A stretch of 64,000 nucleotides of DNA from Lonicera japonica (taxonomy: Eukaryota; Streptophyta; Magnoliopsida; Dipsacales; Caprifoliaceae): the NCBI GenBank assembly GCA_021464415.1, contig CM038469.1, forward strand, positions 24,633,901-24,697,900, given 5' to 3'. Below the pieces are notes generated by a model. The model saw only the letters and a list, made by a program, of their open reading frames with translations, did not search any database and was not told the DNA's origin. Position 1 is the first letter of the stretch. Every line of letters starts with the position of its first letter. Of the stretch, positions 1 through 11,998 are shown one piece after another. A program made the position numbers and the translations under genes.

Positions 1-283
1 TATATGCCCTTTTCTTCCCTCCATATTCATTGAGTTCTTTGTCAACGTGGTTTGTTAGAACTGTAGTTTTGGCCCTTTTGAGCATAACAAGCATCACACA
101 GGTCACCACTTTATCCATTGGCGGAAAAAATTGGGACTAAAAACATAAAACAATCATTGCTGTTCTTTTCTTGAATTTGGTGTATTCTGTCTATTATTCG
201 CATGGGCCCTTGTGAAGGGGAAAAGAAAATGAAAAGATGAAGTTGTAACATGTTGAATGTGTGTATAAATATTGCTATTGCAG

Positions 284-381
284 GGGCATTCTTTGACATG
301 TACATCGGAGATGTTCCAGTGTGTGAGCAAACAAAAGAAGAGATTGGGAGAAATGTTGCTAACATCATTAGGAGGTGCTAA
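284..381 (+). CDS. Terminal exon of FAP2-like (chalcone-isomerase-fold, fatty-acid-binding) gene
   Basis: An acceptor (ttgcag, ending at 283) opens an exon read as 2 nt plus 31 codons to TAA at 379-381: AFFDMYIGDVPVCEQTKEEI, then GRNVANIIRRC. A broken second copy at 33.5-42.7 kb supplies the preceding exons. There, exon 36616-36660 ends GAVHSKDLC plus one base, which joins this exon exactly in phase (..KDLC-R-AFFDMYIGD..). The motif order (TNP..DY.CL.TF.S.F..DI, GTT..F.RT.DG, IGA..SKDLC, FFDMYIGD.PV) recalls plant FAP2-type chalcone-isomerase-like proteins, which have the CHI fold and are usually plastidial fatty-acid binders. That assignment is from memory of the family. The exon looks intact here; the rest of the gene lies to the left of the window. 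Confidence 0.6.
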
Positions 382-659
382 AACCTGAACTAAGCTAAGT
401 TCTCCTTTGATTGATTGATGATGATGATGATTGTTGATTCAATGGTGCGATCACCGGAGCACACATTCGGCATTGATCAGCCCTTTGGTCAATAGACAAC
501 TACAAAATCTTATGAAAGTCGACTTTCCATCGACATTGTATGTTGTAAAAATTAGCACCTTCTTCGTCTTTCTTTCTTCTGAGTCCTGAAAAAAAACAGA
601 GCTGCGAAAAAAAAGGTTCATTCTTTTATAGAAGTAACTATATATAATATATACAAGAA

Positions 660-1004
660 AATAGTTAGATTTAATTTTTGTGGAGTAAGTTGTGTTTGGA
701 TTTGATTAGAACAAGTAGAGTGGTAAATAACAGTAGAAATTATGAACTTTGTGCATCTGTGTATTTTTATCAACCCAGCAGCAGATGGAAATGGTTTGTC
801 ATCAATATTTTTTTCATTTAGTTACAGGAATAGTTAGTTTTAATTTTTGTGGTGTAAGTTGTGTTTGTATTTGATTAGAACAAGTAGAGAGTTGTAGATG
901 ACAGTTGAAATTACGGACTTTGTGTATCTGTTTTATTTTTTTAGTTCAACCCAGCAGCAGGTGGAAATGGTTTATCATCAATATTTTTTTCAATTAGTTA
1001 CAGG
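660..1004. repeat. Two-copy tandem duplication (~170-bp unit)
   Basis: Copy 1 (about 660-828) and copy 2 (about 829-1004) both begin aatagttag and end in atcaatatttttttca..ttagttacagg, with scattered substitutions. It lies 280 bp past the FAP2-like stop codon, in 3' UTR or just downstream. No coding content is visible. Confidence 0.8.
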
Positions 1005-2400
1005 AATAATTCATGAGCCATGAATAGATATCCTCTATTCAAGTTCAACTAGTAATTCTTGTATTATTATCAACATGACAGCCATTAGCGAATTTTAAAA
1101 TAACATGTAGGCAACTCTATCTTACGTAGAACTGGAATATGGACAATGGTCGCGTAGGTATGTAGGAGTTTTGAAAATCCTTTTGGTCACAATAGATCCA
1201 ATTAACGGAGGCATATATACAATAATTTTTCATGAAGATAAAAGTATTTGTTTAAGTAAGCGCGAGTTTACATGAATAACTCATTTGTTAATTTAAAAGT
1301 GGAGTTTATAACATTTTACAAGAATAGACCAATACAACTAGATGTAACTATTTTGTTTTAATTTTTTTATACTTGTGAAAAATTACTATTACACACATTA
1401 AAGTCGGTTTATGGATTTGAATACTTAGGAAAAGAAAGTTTTTTCTTTGTGGTAAGCACAAATTTCCGAAATATTTTCTTGATGGATAGAAAAGTAAGGG
1501 GTAAAGTCATTCATCTCAAAACTCATGAGATTGATTTGTTTTTTGTGATTTTTTTAACATTTATTACAAAAATTTTGGACGACAATACTCTTACCTAAAT
1601 ACTTTTCATACTTTATCAAATACTAAAAATAAAACTTAATAGGAAGTTTAGTTTCCTACTTTCATAAAAAAAACGAGAATTAATTTTCCTTTCATAAATC
1701 AACCGAAGCCAAAATGTATTATTGAATTTAGTTAATATTTAATTCTCTTACCTCACCAAATTAACCGCCATTAACAGCATAATTGGATTGATGGAGGAAA
1801 ACGAAAAGAAATAATTAATAAGAAGCGGGATTGAAAAGACGTCTTACTTAATTGTTGTTTGGATTATTATTAATTTATATTATAAGGAAATGCAGTCAAA
1901 CACATTTTTCTATTAAAACTTAAAAGCCCACTAGATCAAGACTCGAGCTCGTAATTCTTCTCTTCTTTCTAAATACAACATACATCCTTAGATTTGTTTC
2001 GTAACTCACATTTAAAGGCCAGATACATATATATCCAACAATCAGATGTTAATAAAATTTATTTATAATTTTAAAATATAATAATCAAGTTTAATATATG
2101 AGATCTATTATAACTATAATTTTTTTTTTATAAAATTTATAAAGAAAAAGCTATTGAATAATATATTTCAAATGTTGTAGAATAATTTACAAAGTGAAAA
2201 ATCCAGTTTATCAATTTTGAAGTACTAAAGATTGAATCATAAAAATTTATTATTTAGACAAGATCGAACCCCACTCAGATTTTTTCATGACCAATTTGGT
2301 CAAGTCTCCTGAATTATTTTCCCTTTTGGCCCATCAACTTTTATGTTTAACATAGTAGCCAATTTATAATTTTTCGGTATTTTTGTTTTGAGAAAAATAA
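1005..2400. other. AT-rich intergenic, nothing recognised
   Basis: No convincing ORF, RNA gene or bounded repeat is seen. The stretch is AT-rich with many short homopolymers and separates the FAP2-like 3' end from the first RLP-type spacer block. Confidence 0.5.
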
Positions 2401-2401
2401 T

Positions 2402-2512
2402 CCGTTTGTTAGACTACATATACAAAAAGGAAAGTATCTGTACTCTAACATATGGCATACTTTTGCAAACTATGACATACTTTCCTTTTTGTATATGTAG
2501 TCTAACAAACGG
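2402..2512. repeat. Perfect 36-bp inverted repeat, 39-bp loop
   Basis: Left arm 2402-2437 (ccgtttgttagactacatat...) is the exact reverse complement of right arm 2477-2512. The pairing extends about 8 bp further on the outside with mismatches. A transcript would form a long, almost perfect hairpin. It may be a small MITE or a hairpin small-RNA source. No TSD could be fixed. Confidence 0.85.
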
Positions 2513-2927
2513 GTTATTTATGTTTAACAGAAGCGTACTCTAGTCCATTTTTATTTTTTTAAAAAAATTTTAAAAATAGAAATGACCAAAGTATGCTTAT
2601 TTGATTGAGTTTTTAAAAAACCATACTGTATGCTAGGCTAAATTGAAATGACCAAAGTATGCCTAATCGTTTTTCTCACTTCTAGCCATATCATCGATTA
2701 AATAAAAATGTGTTGTGATTCGGTATAAACTATCAACTCCTCCATGTTCTTACTCCTAACTCCCTCACACATTTTTTTTTCCCATATCGTCAAATTTTAT
2801 TTGTTTGATTATGCCTTATGGCACATGGGTATACCCTAGTTATTAATAAAGAGAAAATAATTCTTGTTTGAAAAGGGTAGATAAATCTAACCTTGAGTGC
2901 ATAGCTACACTTGATTGCTTTACACAA

Positions 2928-4700
2928 AAGTCGCTTGTAATTAAGTTTTTTTGTATAAAAGAAACACAAAATAAATTGTATAGTACAGTGAAATTTACCA
3001 AGAATGGGAGCAATTGTGCCCTATAATTTTAATTTTTTTGTCTTTTTACATTATATTCTCCATGAAAATTAATAAATATACATATACTAACTATTTTGCC
3101 CCCTTGTTTTGAGGATAATAATAATATTAATAATAATTTTTCCCTCCATTTAACTATAATATTTTTAGTGCTATAGATCGATACCTCCGCTTTACTAAAT
3201 TCTGGAATCCACACCTGACATTGTCTCATTTAAATTTTGAGAATTCAAGTTCGAGTCACCGATTTTTCCAGTTATAAAAGTGTGCAATAGAGGTGTTCTA
3301 TCGAATTCGAAAACTGAAAGATAAAACTGTACTAATTCATTAAAAATTGAACTGAGAAAACACGGAAATCGAAACAAAAGAACACAGCACAAACTAAATA
3401 GGTTTGGCGTGTCCCATCGTAGAACCGAACTAAATCATTATATATAAGAATCAAAAATAATATTACTTAACTATTTAAAATTTTATGTTCATAAAATTTA
3501 CAACTCTAATGAGAACACACCTCTTTGAGCTATTATGAATATTTGAACTATATTATAAATACGAGAGTTAATTTTTATTGAATAAAATAAGTAGGAGCAA
3601 GTATATAATTATTACTTTTCTAACCAAAATAAGTATTGTCCTATAATTTATTATTTTTAAGAAAAAAAATATATGATCGAAAACCGAGTAAAATAGAAAT
3701 TGAATTTGAACCGAAACCAAATTTTTTACCTTGACCGAAACCAAAAAACATCCCTAGTGTGTAATTATTGTTGTTTGAATGCGTAACTCAACGTTCAATG
3801 GTTCTATACATCGTTTAGATTCTTAATATTATAATGTATTGTATTTAAGTATTTTCGTTTGGAAAATGACTACCCATATTATCAAAACAATTGTTTTTTC
3901 GTCAATGTATAATACTGTTTTGAGAAGTTGTAATACTATAATGCTTTTAAAGATGTACATTCCTATAATAATTAATACTACACATGATTTCTTATTATTA
4001 AAAACCTTCAAAAGCAATAAGGTAGAAATAGAAAATGCGCGAGAAGAATAAAGACTTGTCCACTATGTTAGCAAAAATTGAATGCATTATTATTATTATT
4101 TCACTTAAGAAGGATCAGGAAAAAAAAAATCCAAGTATTCAATAAAAACTAAAAATAAGAGTGAATGATATAATAGTTTGTTATAAGTAAAATTTAGGCT
4201 CCGTTTGATAGCAACATGAAAAATGAAAATAAAAACAATTAATTTAGGTGAGAAGATGGAAAATAAATTGAGATATATGATGAGATCCTCTCCATCTCAT
4301 ATTCATTTTTGTGAATATATGTCCTCCATCTCCCTTTAATATTTTGTTAAAAAATTTTCTCCACCATTACCCAAAGAAAATTGTCATGGAAAAAAGTAAA
4401 AAGTAAGAGTTAATCTTACCACATCCCTTAACTTATTTTCTATCTTCTCACCTAAATTAGTTATTTTTCTTTTTATTTTTCATATTGCTATCAAACGGAG
4501 CCTTAGTATCTAATATATTTCATTATTATTTTGAATTCAATAAATATGCAACATGTACATCTTTAATGCAAGATTAATCTTTGCAAACTAGTAAATTAAA
4601 CTACGTACTTGTTAAATATTAAATGAACCAATGCTCATGAACAAAATATATATGCTACAAATTCTACACAAACACCAGATTATATATACACAAGACCTTT
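2928..4700. repeat. RLP-type spacer block I, copy 1
   Basis: This stretch is a diverged paralogue of 49785-50770, which lies directly downstream of RLP 3. Shared landmarks in order are: tcgc(t/c)tgtaattaagtttttt; acagtgaaa(t/c)ttac; a phase rich in exclamation-like short repeats around 3850-4070 ending gtagaaatagaaaatgc; agacttgtcc; and gttaaatatta..caatgct.atgaacaaaa. A partial version lies at 12370-12760. It shows that a tandem RLP repeat unit once extended to the left of RLP 1. It contains a MITE absent from the other copy and no gene. Confidence 0.65.
4197..4502. mobile_element. PIF/Harbinger (Tourist-like) MITE, 306 bp, TSD TTA
   Basis: Terminal inverted repeats GGCTCCGTTTGATAGCAA / TTGCTATCAAACGGAGCC are flanked by TTA at 4194-4196 and 4503-4505. 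A-rich subterminal arms with ttaggtgagaag/cttctcacctaa also pair. There is no coding capacity. The paralogous spacer near 50530 (aaaatttagtatctaata) carries a single TTA with no element, which is the empty site. A 3-bp TTA TSD with GG..CC ends fits PIF/Harbinger MITEs. Confidence 0.85.
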
Positions 4701-6411
4701 ACATACATAACACACACACACACATATATATACACGTACCCCCAAAAGAGAGCAACATGATCTTGGCGCCGAAGGATAATTTGAACAAATAGCACGCACA
4801 TAAGGAGCGGATTTAATTAGGGGTGCGCCGAGGGTTGTTGCCCAGTTTTCATTTTATATATTTTTTTCTTGATATTAATTAAAATATTAATAAAGGAATA
4901 GTCTAACACAGTACAAAATATTATTTGTGACAATAAAATTCTCGATAGTTCAACTTTAGGTGGTAAATGAATTTATATTAAGGAGAGAGTTCATGAGTTT
5001 GAATCTCCCATATCACTATCATTTTTCTTCTGACGCTCCTTCTCTCCCTCTGGCTATATGAAATTTTCATGAGAAAAATAAATTTGCTATTTATCAATAT
5101 AATAAGGGGTAATGGTATTTAAATTTTAAATTGTATAATAGATAAATAATTTTATGTCTGAAATTTTAGATTGAATTGTTGATAAGCACGGGTTATGACT
5201 TCATTAATATATGTCATTTGAGAAATATTTATTACTTTTACTTATTATTGACAAAACAATAATAAAGAAGTAATTTAATAAATTGGGTCAATTATTTTTT
5301 GTACAAAAAAAGTAGTAATGAAATATTTTTAGAGTTAATTGCACTTTGCGCGTCTCAACTCTGACCTTACTAGTATTTTACTATATGAACTACCAGTTTT
5401 AGCAATTAATTCCATCAACTATCCAATTTGTTGCAATTGACACCATTTTGATTGTGTGTCTGAAATTTTTTTGATAGTTTTTGAATTATTGATAATGCGT
5501 TTGGCATGGGTTATGAATTAATATATATATTATTTGAGAAATATTTATTACTTTAAGGGTGTGTTTGATTGGTAACATTTTTCATGGAAAATGTGCATTT
5601 TACACTTGATTTGACAACTTAAGGTATTTGATTGGCTTTTTTTTTCTAGGCAATTCAATTCCCACTTTTGGCTCATACATGTGCATTTTCAAGACAATTG
5701 AGGAAAATGTTTTCTTAGGGGGGAGGTGGTTTTTTGTTTTCCATGCTTGGGCACGGTTCACGAGACAAAGTTTTTACCATTTTCTACATCAAAAATGCCA
5801 TAACTTAAAATATAAAATTCAAAATAATATAAAAAATTAATATTTAAAATATACTAATAAAGATTAATTAAACAAGATCCATCATGATTATATAATTATG
5901 TAAAAAAAAATACTAATAATTTTTTCTACATTAAAAATGTCATAATACAACTTATATTTTCCAGTTAGAAAATTTAGGCAATCAAACACACTACACTACA
6001 TTTTCCATTAAACTCAATTCTAGGCAATTAAATTACCGGTAACTTATTTTCTTTCCATGTAAATTTCACGCTTGCAATCAAACGCACCCTAATTGGTATT
6101 GACAAAACAACAATGAAGAAGTATTTAATAAATTGGGCTCAATTTTTATTTTTTTGAACTCTTTTCGTACACGAAAAGATAAATAGCATTGAAGTAATTA
6201 TTTTATTATTTTGGATTTTTTTATTATTTGTGACAATAAAATTCTCAGTAGTTCATCGTTTTAATTAAATTTTAGCATAACCCTTTTACAAAGCAAATCT
6301 CGGATCCCCCTTACGGTAAAAAAAGCAACCAAAAGAAAGAAAGCATTTTGCTCTGGCAAGCTAGACTTTTTCATAACAAATTAAGATTATTACACAGTAA
6401 TAAAAGCAAAT
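4701..6411. repeat. RLP-type spacer block II, copy 1
   Basis: Homologous to 12760-14455, upstream of RLP 2. Shared landmarks are: caagga/gaaggataatttgaacaa, aggagaga..tcatgagttt..tctc, ttgagaaat.ttt.ttact, attgacaaaacaa..tgaagaagta.tt.aataaattggg, and gcaagctaga.tttttcataacaaattaagattattacacagtaataaaag. Differences between the copies are explained by separate MITE and LINE insertions. No gene is present. Confidence 0.65.
5557..6089. mobile_element. PIF/Harbinger-like MITE, 533 bp, TSD TAA
   Basis: Ends GGGTGTGTTTGATTG and CAATCAAACGCACCC form imperfect TIRs flanked by TAA at 5554-5556 and 6090-6092. The related spacer near 14120-14140 reads straight through (ttacttttaattgctattgac), which is an empty site. 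The interior is AT-rich. A short ORF across 5628-5840 has no family features and is not called as a gene. Confidence 0.8.
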
Positions 6412-7297
6412 TTTGATGTGTTCCGCTGAAGATACATGTTGAAATATCTTCAGTTTACTCTAGCAATGTATCTTGGCGCCGAAGATATGCTTATATGCTT
6501 TATTACGCTGTCCAGTAGCTCATCAAGCTTTGCTGTGTTGTGGAGTGGATACCTCGTCATATCAGACTCCTAATTGGGACGCTAAGGATTTGATTTTTTC
6601 TTTTGTGGGTTCTTTAAAATCGCGCCTTCAAGAATTAGTAGCAGTTTGTTTTTGGCAGCTGTGGTACAATCGTAACTGTATAATTCACGAAGGGGTCTCT
6701 AAGGAACTGGGGGTACATAGCCGCTGCTGCAAAAAAAATTCTTTCTCGGTTCCATGAATTTTGATGCTGCTACGTTTGATGAGTTGAAGGTGTGCAGTGT
6801 CGGAATTGTCATTAGAAATGAAGACGGAGGTTTTATAGCTGAGCTGCCCTCTCCAAATTTGTCCCTACTCTAATGAGACCTAAAGTTGCGGAATCGGTGG
6901 CGGCTCTGAGTGCAATACAATTTGCCCGAGAATATGGTCTAACTAATGTTGTGTTTGACGGAGATTCACAAGGTGTTATCAACTTTTTAAAGAGTAATCT
7001 TTGCTCTGCCGGCCATATAGGTCATATTATTGAAGATATTCGTTGAGAGTCTAGATGTTTTAGATCTTATAATTGGTCGTTTGTTCGCCATAATGGCATT
7101 GAGGTCATCCACTGTCTCGCTAAGTGAGCGAAGGTTGTGTTAGGCTCCGCGTCATGGAAGGAGGAGACTCCATAGTTTTTGTTACCTCTCCTATTGTTGG
7201 ATTTTTCTTCTCTCTAGTTTTTTTTTATTTAAAAAAAAATTTATGTTAATGTTTTTTTTTTCTTCTCTCTAGTTATACATTATGTTTTAAAAAAAAA
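6412..7297 (+). mobile_element. 5'-truncated L1-type LINE with RNase H-like (RVT_3) domain, degenerate
   Basis: Translation with frame changes gives a plant L1 C-terminus. It starts with a zinc-binding-linker-like stretch rich in Cys and Trp (6473-6757). An RNase H fold follows from 6800: VGIVIRNEDGGF, AESVAALSAIQFAREYGL, VVFDGDSQGVINFLK and WSFVRHNG (about 7076-7105). In-frame stops and a frameshift make it a pseudogene. The 3' end is A-rich (about 7255-7297). The paralogous spacer at 14440-14455 joins aataaaag directly to tatcatt, so the insertion boundaries are seen by comparison. The TSD is short or hidden in the A-run. Confidence 0.75.
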
Positions 7298-7703
7298 GTA
7301 TCATTAATAAATTTGTAACGGGCACGTTAACGTTGTTTCTTAAGAGCACATGTTATATATGAAACTTTAAATAGAAGAATTAAATCCTAATATGTTAAAT
7401 TAGACAAAGATTCTCATATAAAGTATTGTTCTTTCCATTTATAGTATTGTTAACATATGCTATTAGAGAATCTTTAATGGTATAATCAAAATAAGAAGGA
7501 TAACTAATTTTAACAATATTGCTTCCAAAATGCACCACAGTAGTCAAATCTTAATAATTATTTAGTAAATAATCAAATCCATGCACGCTCCTCAATAATT
7601 AAAACAAAAAAACCTTTTTCAATAGTCAAAATGAAAGCCTATAAATTATATATTTCTATTGGTTGCATTAAATTATAAATATAATTATTTTAGATTTGGA
7701 TAA

Positions 7704-8913
7704 GAGTTAGTAACACTTTTGACCTTCAAAGTATATTAGTAGTTTTACTTTTGTCCATAATATTTCAATTTGGGCACATTAAATTCCAAAGTTTAGAAAT
7801 TGTTTCAATGCTATTCAATTAGTAACTTCAGTTAAGTTTTTTAACGGAATTCCACTTTTTTGGTGAAATTTTGAGTCAAAATTTCGGACATCTAAATGAT
7901 CGAATTTGAAAAAATGCTGAACTACAAAATTGAAGCTCTCGAAATTCCCTCCGTGATACACTCAAGAAGATTCGGAGTCTTGGCAAAAAAATTATGCTTT
8001 GAAAATTATTTGAGTCACTTTAGGTATCTTTGAAAAAATATTGAAATTCAAACCCTTTTTTTTTTCTCTATAAACCTATTTTCTCCATATAATTTACATT
8101 CAAATAATTTTACTCAATTTATCTATTGCAAATTTAATGGATGATAAATCCAATTGAGGCCTAATTCTTCTTTTAGCTTTAATTTTTTTTTTTTTGCTTA
8201 ATCTTTTAAAAACTTAATTATTAGAAATCTAATTAAGGGAGGCTAAAAGTAAAACGGCTGATTAGATGTACTGAAGCCAATATCCCTAAAGAATGAATAT
8301 CATAATCGTCCATTTTACTTTTAGCCTCCATTAATTATATATTTCCAAAAATTATGTTTTTAAAATATTAAAACAAAAAAACTTAAAAATAAAAAGAATA
8401 ATTAAGTCATAGTTGTGTATAACAACCATTAAATTGACAACACATAAATTGTTTAAAACGATTTGAATATAAATTTTATGGAGAAAATAAGCTTAGAGAT
8501 TAAAAAATAAAAAATTGGATTACAATGCTTAAATTTGTTGAATTTGTGAGACAAGATACCTAAAGTAACTCAAATAATTTTTAAAGCAATTTTTTCTCAA
8601 GACTTCAAATCACAAGTTTCTTGAGTGCATCACGAAGAGAATTTCGAGAACTTAAATTTTGTTGTTCAACATTTTTTTCAAATTCGATCATTTAGATGTC
8701 CGAAATTGCGACGCAAAATTTTAGCAGAAAACTAGAAAAGAAATTATATGGCCCCATGCACATGTTAATTCCATTAAAAAACTTAACGGAAGTTACTAAT
8801 TGGACTACATTGAAACAATTTCTAAACTTTGGGATTTAATGCGCACAAATCGAAACATTAAGGATAAAAGTGAAACTACTAGTATATTTCGGGATCAAAA
8901 GTGTTACTAACTC
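7704..8913. mobile_element. Mutator-like foldback element, 1.2 kb, 9-bp TSD
   Basis: A perfect 9-bp TSD, TTTGGATAA, lies at 7695-7703 and 8914-8922. The ends are GAGTTAGTAACACTTTTG and its complement. The two halves are inverted repeats along nearly the whole length, from the ends to GGAGGCTAAAAGTAAAA at about 8238-8254 and its complement about 70 bp further on. Arms are therefore about 540-590 bp with a loop of only some 60 bp. No transposase is present. Long TIRs and a 9-bp TSD fit non-autonomous MULEs. A transcript would fold into a very long hairpin. Confidence 0.85.
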
Positions 8914-9109
8914 TTTGGATAATCTTTCACTTCCACTTTTCTCTAGTTAACTTCTAACCAATGAAGACAATGGGCCCACAATTCTGGTTATTAAAAAAAT
9001 TAACCATTATATATAGAATATGTCGTGGTTAACTTTAAAAATATGTTAAATGGATAGTCAAATACTTATTTGATTATAAATTTTGGGTATTTCGTTGAAG
9101 ATGCTCTTT

Positions 9110-9560
9110 GGGCACAAGTACATGTTAACTCTATCTTTATTAGATCTTTCCTAATTATTGGAAGATGGTGGTCCGGGGTGGCAATTTGTAACACAATACA
9201 ATAAAATGACTCGAACTCAATACATAATTAAAGGGTTAGAGTTGAGCTTAAACGGGTTCATGCCAACCCGTGTAACACAATTAATAAATAGGCTGGGTTT
9301 AGGTTTGAAAATTTTGACACCATTAACTAATCTTATCGATTTAGTGTTTACTTCTCTAACTATATCAACCTGTATAATACGATACGAATCGACATGACAC
9401 AGCACAATTACCTCCCCTAATGGTGGACAGTGGGCAAGACCCAATAGTGGGTTTCCCCAAAGGAATTAAGAAAGATAGGTCCAATTTACTGAAAATTTTG
9501 AACGTACAAAACTACTAATATTAGTAATATATATATATATATATATATATATGGCTATGT
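9110..9560 (+). repeat. Orphan RLP upstream region (gene lost)
   Basis: This resembles the sequence just upstream of RLPs 3-5. Shared landmarks are: acatgttaactc..ttagatctttcctaattattggaagatggtgg, a gggcaagacccaatagtgggtttccccaaag-like stretch, aaaattttgaa.gtacaaaactactaatatt, and an (AT)n tract. The expected ATG and signal-peptide exon do not follow. A roughly 250-bp unrelated segment lies inside (about 9180-9420). Most likely a decayed additional RLP unit. Confidence 0.5.
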
Positions 9561-9634
9561 AGATTTCGTTTGAAAACTAAAATCTGTTATATATATATGG
9601 CTATGTAGATTTCGTTTGAAAACTAAAATCTGTT
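9543..9634. repeat. 46-bp tandem duplication next to (AT)n
   Basis: Two near-identical units (tatatatggctatgtagatttcgtttgaaaactaaaatctgtt), 46 bp apart, follow an (AT)n run at about 9528-9552. They look like replication slippage at the edge of a MITE-like segment. A TIR-like end, atcaaacgggccttt, occurs near 9788. Confidence 0.8.
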
Positions 9635-10258
9635 TAACTTTTTTTATATTTGTAGATTTTGTTTGATAATAAGATAAAAAATAGTAAAACAAAATTCTTT
9701 GAGCTAGTGGTGAATCTCACATCCCTTAATTAATTTTCTAACTTAACAAACAAATCAATTGGATTTGCTATCATGTTTCATCTAGTTATCAAACGGGCCT
9801 TTAATGTTTATCTTTACTCTTATGAAGAGAAATTAAGATGGATAAGTAAATCTCAATTAATAAAGATGGATAAGTAAATCTCAATTATTAGATTCGTGAA
9901 GCCATTCTTTTAAACAATTTTTATAGAAACAAAAAAATATATTATTTTACCCGTGCATATTATTTTCCATCTGTATATTTTTCTAGGAAAAAGCCAACTC
10001 TCTTCGACATTTTCTTGGACAAGAAGGAAAACTAGTTAAAAGTACTCGAGTTAAGCTTTTTATAGTTTTTAGTACCTTTGTTAAATATGAATAGTTTTTA
10101 CACCATTATGACCATTTGTTGTTTTTTTTGCTATTTGACGGTTTTTGTTTTTGATGCATAATTGACCATTATATAGCAATTATTGAATTCAAACACGCTT
10201 ATGCCTTTCGTTGTCCAAGAGTTCCATGGTAGACCATTGGCTCCAATTAAAGCTTATT

Positions 10259-10631
10259 TGTTCTCTAAAGTAGTTAATGTTTTCTTATAATACAACTCAC
10301 TCTCTATGCTCCCACACAAATGAACCCTCCACCTATTTATAGGTGAGGCCTTCCCGAATAGACGGTCAAGATCGATCCGATCCAATGGTCTACATTTACA
10401 TTCTAGAACTTTCTCTATAAATATCTCTAACTAGAATACTTTAGAATAATCTACCAAGATTATTTACAACTAGGCTATTCTAGAAAGTTCTACATCTAGG
10501 CTCTTCTAGAATACTCTAGAAGGTTAGAGGCTCTTCTCCATTATTCCATAAGGTTCTAGAAAATTCCATAAGCTTCCGTAGTATTCCGGAACTTTCCGGT
10601 TTTCTTGGACAAAATAGGGTGGGTCGTAACA
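10259..10631 (-). mobile_element. Lone LTR of a gypsy-type element (with PPT scrap)
   Basis: On the minus strand the unit begins TGTTACGACCCACCC at 10631 and ends ..GAGAACA at 10259 (TG..CA). It is preceded on that strand by a purine tract, ATGGGGGAGCTGG, at about 10632-10650, as expected of a polypurine tract. It is therefore a 3' LTR with about 50 bp of internal sequence and no matching 5' LTR in the window. The interior has repeated ctagaa(t/c) motifs. Superfamily assignment is inferred from end sequence only. Confidence 0.55.
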
Positions 10632-10685
10632 ACCAGCTCCCCCATGCCAAATGGGGTATTTGAATTTTTCATCATGGCCCTTTGA

Positions 10686-11530
10686 GTTTGAAAAGCATTG
10701 TATCAAGTAAATGGTTCACTGCATCGATTTTGCCCTTATACATTTTAGTTTTTGTCACAAGTATTAGTTTAAAAGCTAGTAATATTCATCTTTACTTGAT
10801 TTACTCATCTAAATCTGATTGTGTGTCATTTTATTCGAATTGGTTAAGGAGATGTTGGTGGAGTTGGATTGGGTGCATGGAGAAGGAAGGTATTAAATGT
10901 GGTTATAGTACAAGCTGCACTTGATGAGCCTTCTTTCATATTCACGTCTAGAGAGATTAATATACGGTCGTTCATTTTCAACTAGTTTTTGATTAGAGGT
11001 ATTTGGTTTATGAATTTTTTTTTTATTTCGATTTGTATATATAGATGTAGTAAATTGATGAACATGGTGCATATGTGTTGATCCTTGTGTGGTTCTCATG
11101 GTTATGTAGGAAATCCATTAAACTTTTCTTTTGTTTTTCCCTTTCTTTTTTATTTTCAAATATGCTATATATATATGGGTAAAAGTTGTTTTTTAAGTGA
11201 TTTTTTAGGGATTTCTTGTTAGCAGATTATATGCGAAAAGTGAGTGATGTGTTATTTTTTATTTTTATGTGTGTTGTTAAGTTTTTACTTAGTACTTCTT
11301 TGTATATTTTGTTATTTTATCTTTGGTTTTACATGTTTTTTTTTTCTTGAGGCTTATTAATGTTTGTTTGTTTTAAAAGTACTTATATATATTGTGTTCG
11401 TTTTTTATGTACTGATGAAGTGGAGAAGTTTTTTTTTGTATGTTTTTTGAGTTTCTAGTTTATTAGTTTCTTAAGGTTAGTATTGGAATTTCAAGTAGTT
11501 AATTTCCTTTAAATTGTCGGGTAGTTATTG
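10686..11530. other. No gene recognised
   Basis: Only short ORFs (60-80 codons) without family features are found. By comparison with the spacer near 56230-56320, the segment from roughly 10030 to 11590, including the lone LTR, is an insertion into RLP spacer sequence. Confidence 0.4.
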
Positions 11531-11589
11531 TCTTAGGTAGCGTTAACAAGATAGAAAAGTTTGATGTTCCTAAAACTTAAAATGTCAAA

Positions 11590-11760
11590 ATAAAGGTCCC
11601 TAAAACTTATTTCTTTCTTATTAAGATTCGCAGTAGTACGAAAGAGACGGAAGACAAAATATCGTTTCCTCCAACAAAAAAAAAAGAAAAAAAAAAGGGA
11701 AAAAGAAGTCGTCTTTGCATTAGGAAAGCTAGTCTTATCAAAGAATTTGCAGCCCACCGT
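11590..11760. repeat. Dispersed RLP-spacer segment, copy A
   Basis: The segment runs tctttcttattaagattcgcagtagtacgaaagagacgg... to ..gcagcccaccgtggggtcaca. It recurs around 53945-54000 (partial) and 56300-56455 (same order, ending cagcccctcgtggggtcgca). In two of the three places it lies 200-400 bp from an RLP start or remnant. No coding potential is convincing. Confidence 0.6.
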
Positions 11761-11998
11761 GGGGTCACATCAGAAATGTGAAAAGTAAATTTTTTTTTAT
11801 CTTAAGAAGAAAAATGTGAAAGGTATTCTAAGAGCAATAATGCAACAAAGAAAAAACAGACATATAAACTTACCAAAGTCCAAATAGGTCTTTGATTCAT
11901 CATCCCTAATTAACAAAAGATGGTGCTAATTGTCAAAAAACTTACCAAAGTCGAAACACATCACCAAAATCATGGCCTTGACAATTAAAGTATGAAGA

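Noticed and set aside
3829..4051. Overlapping 62- and 70-codon ORFs on both strands
   Set aside because: Located in spacer block I; the frame is not kept in the paralogue near 50190-50360.
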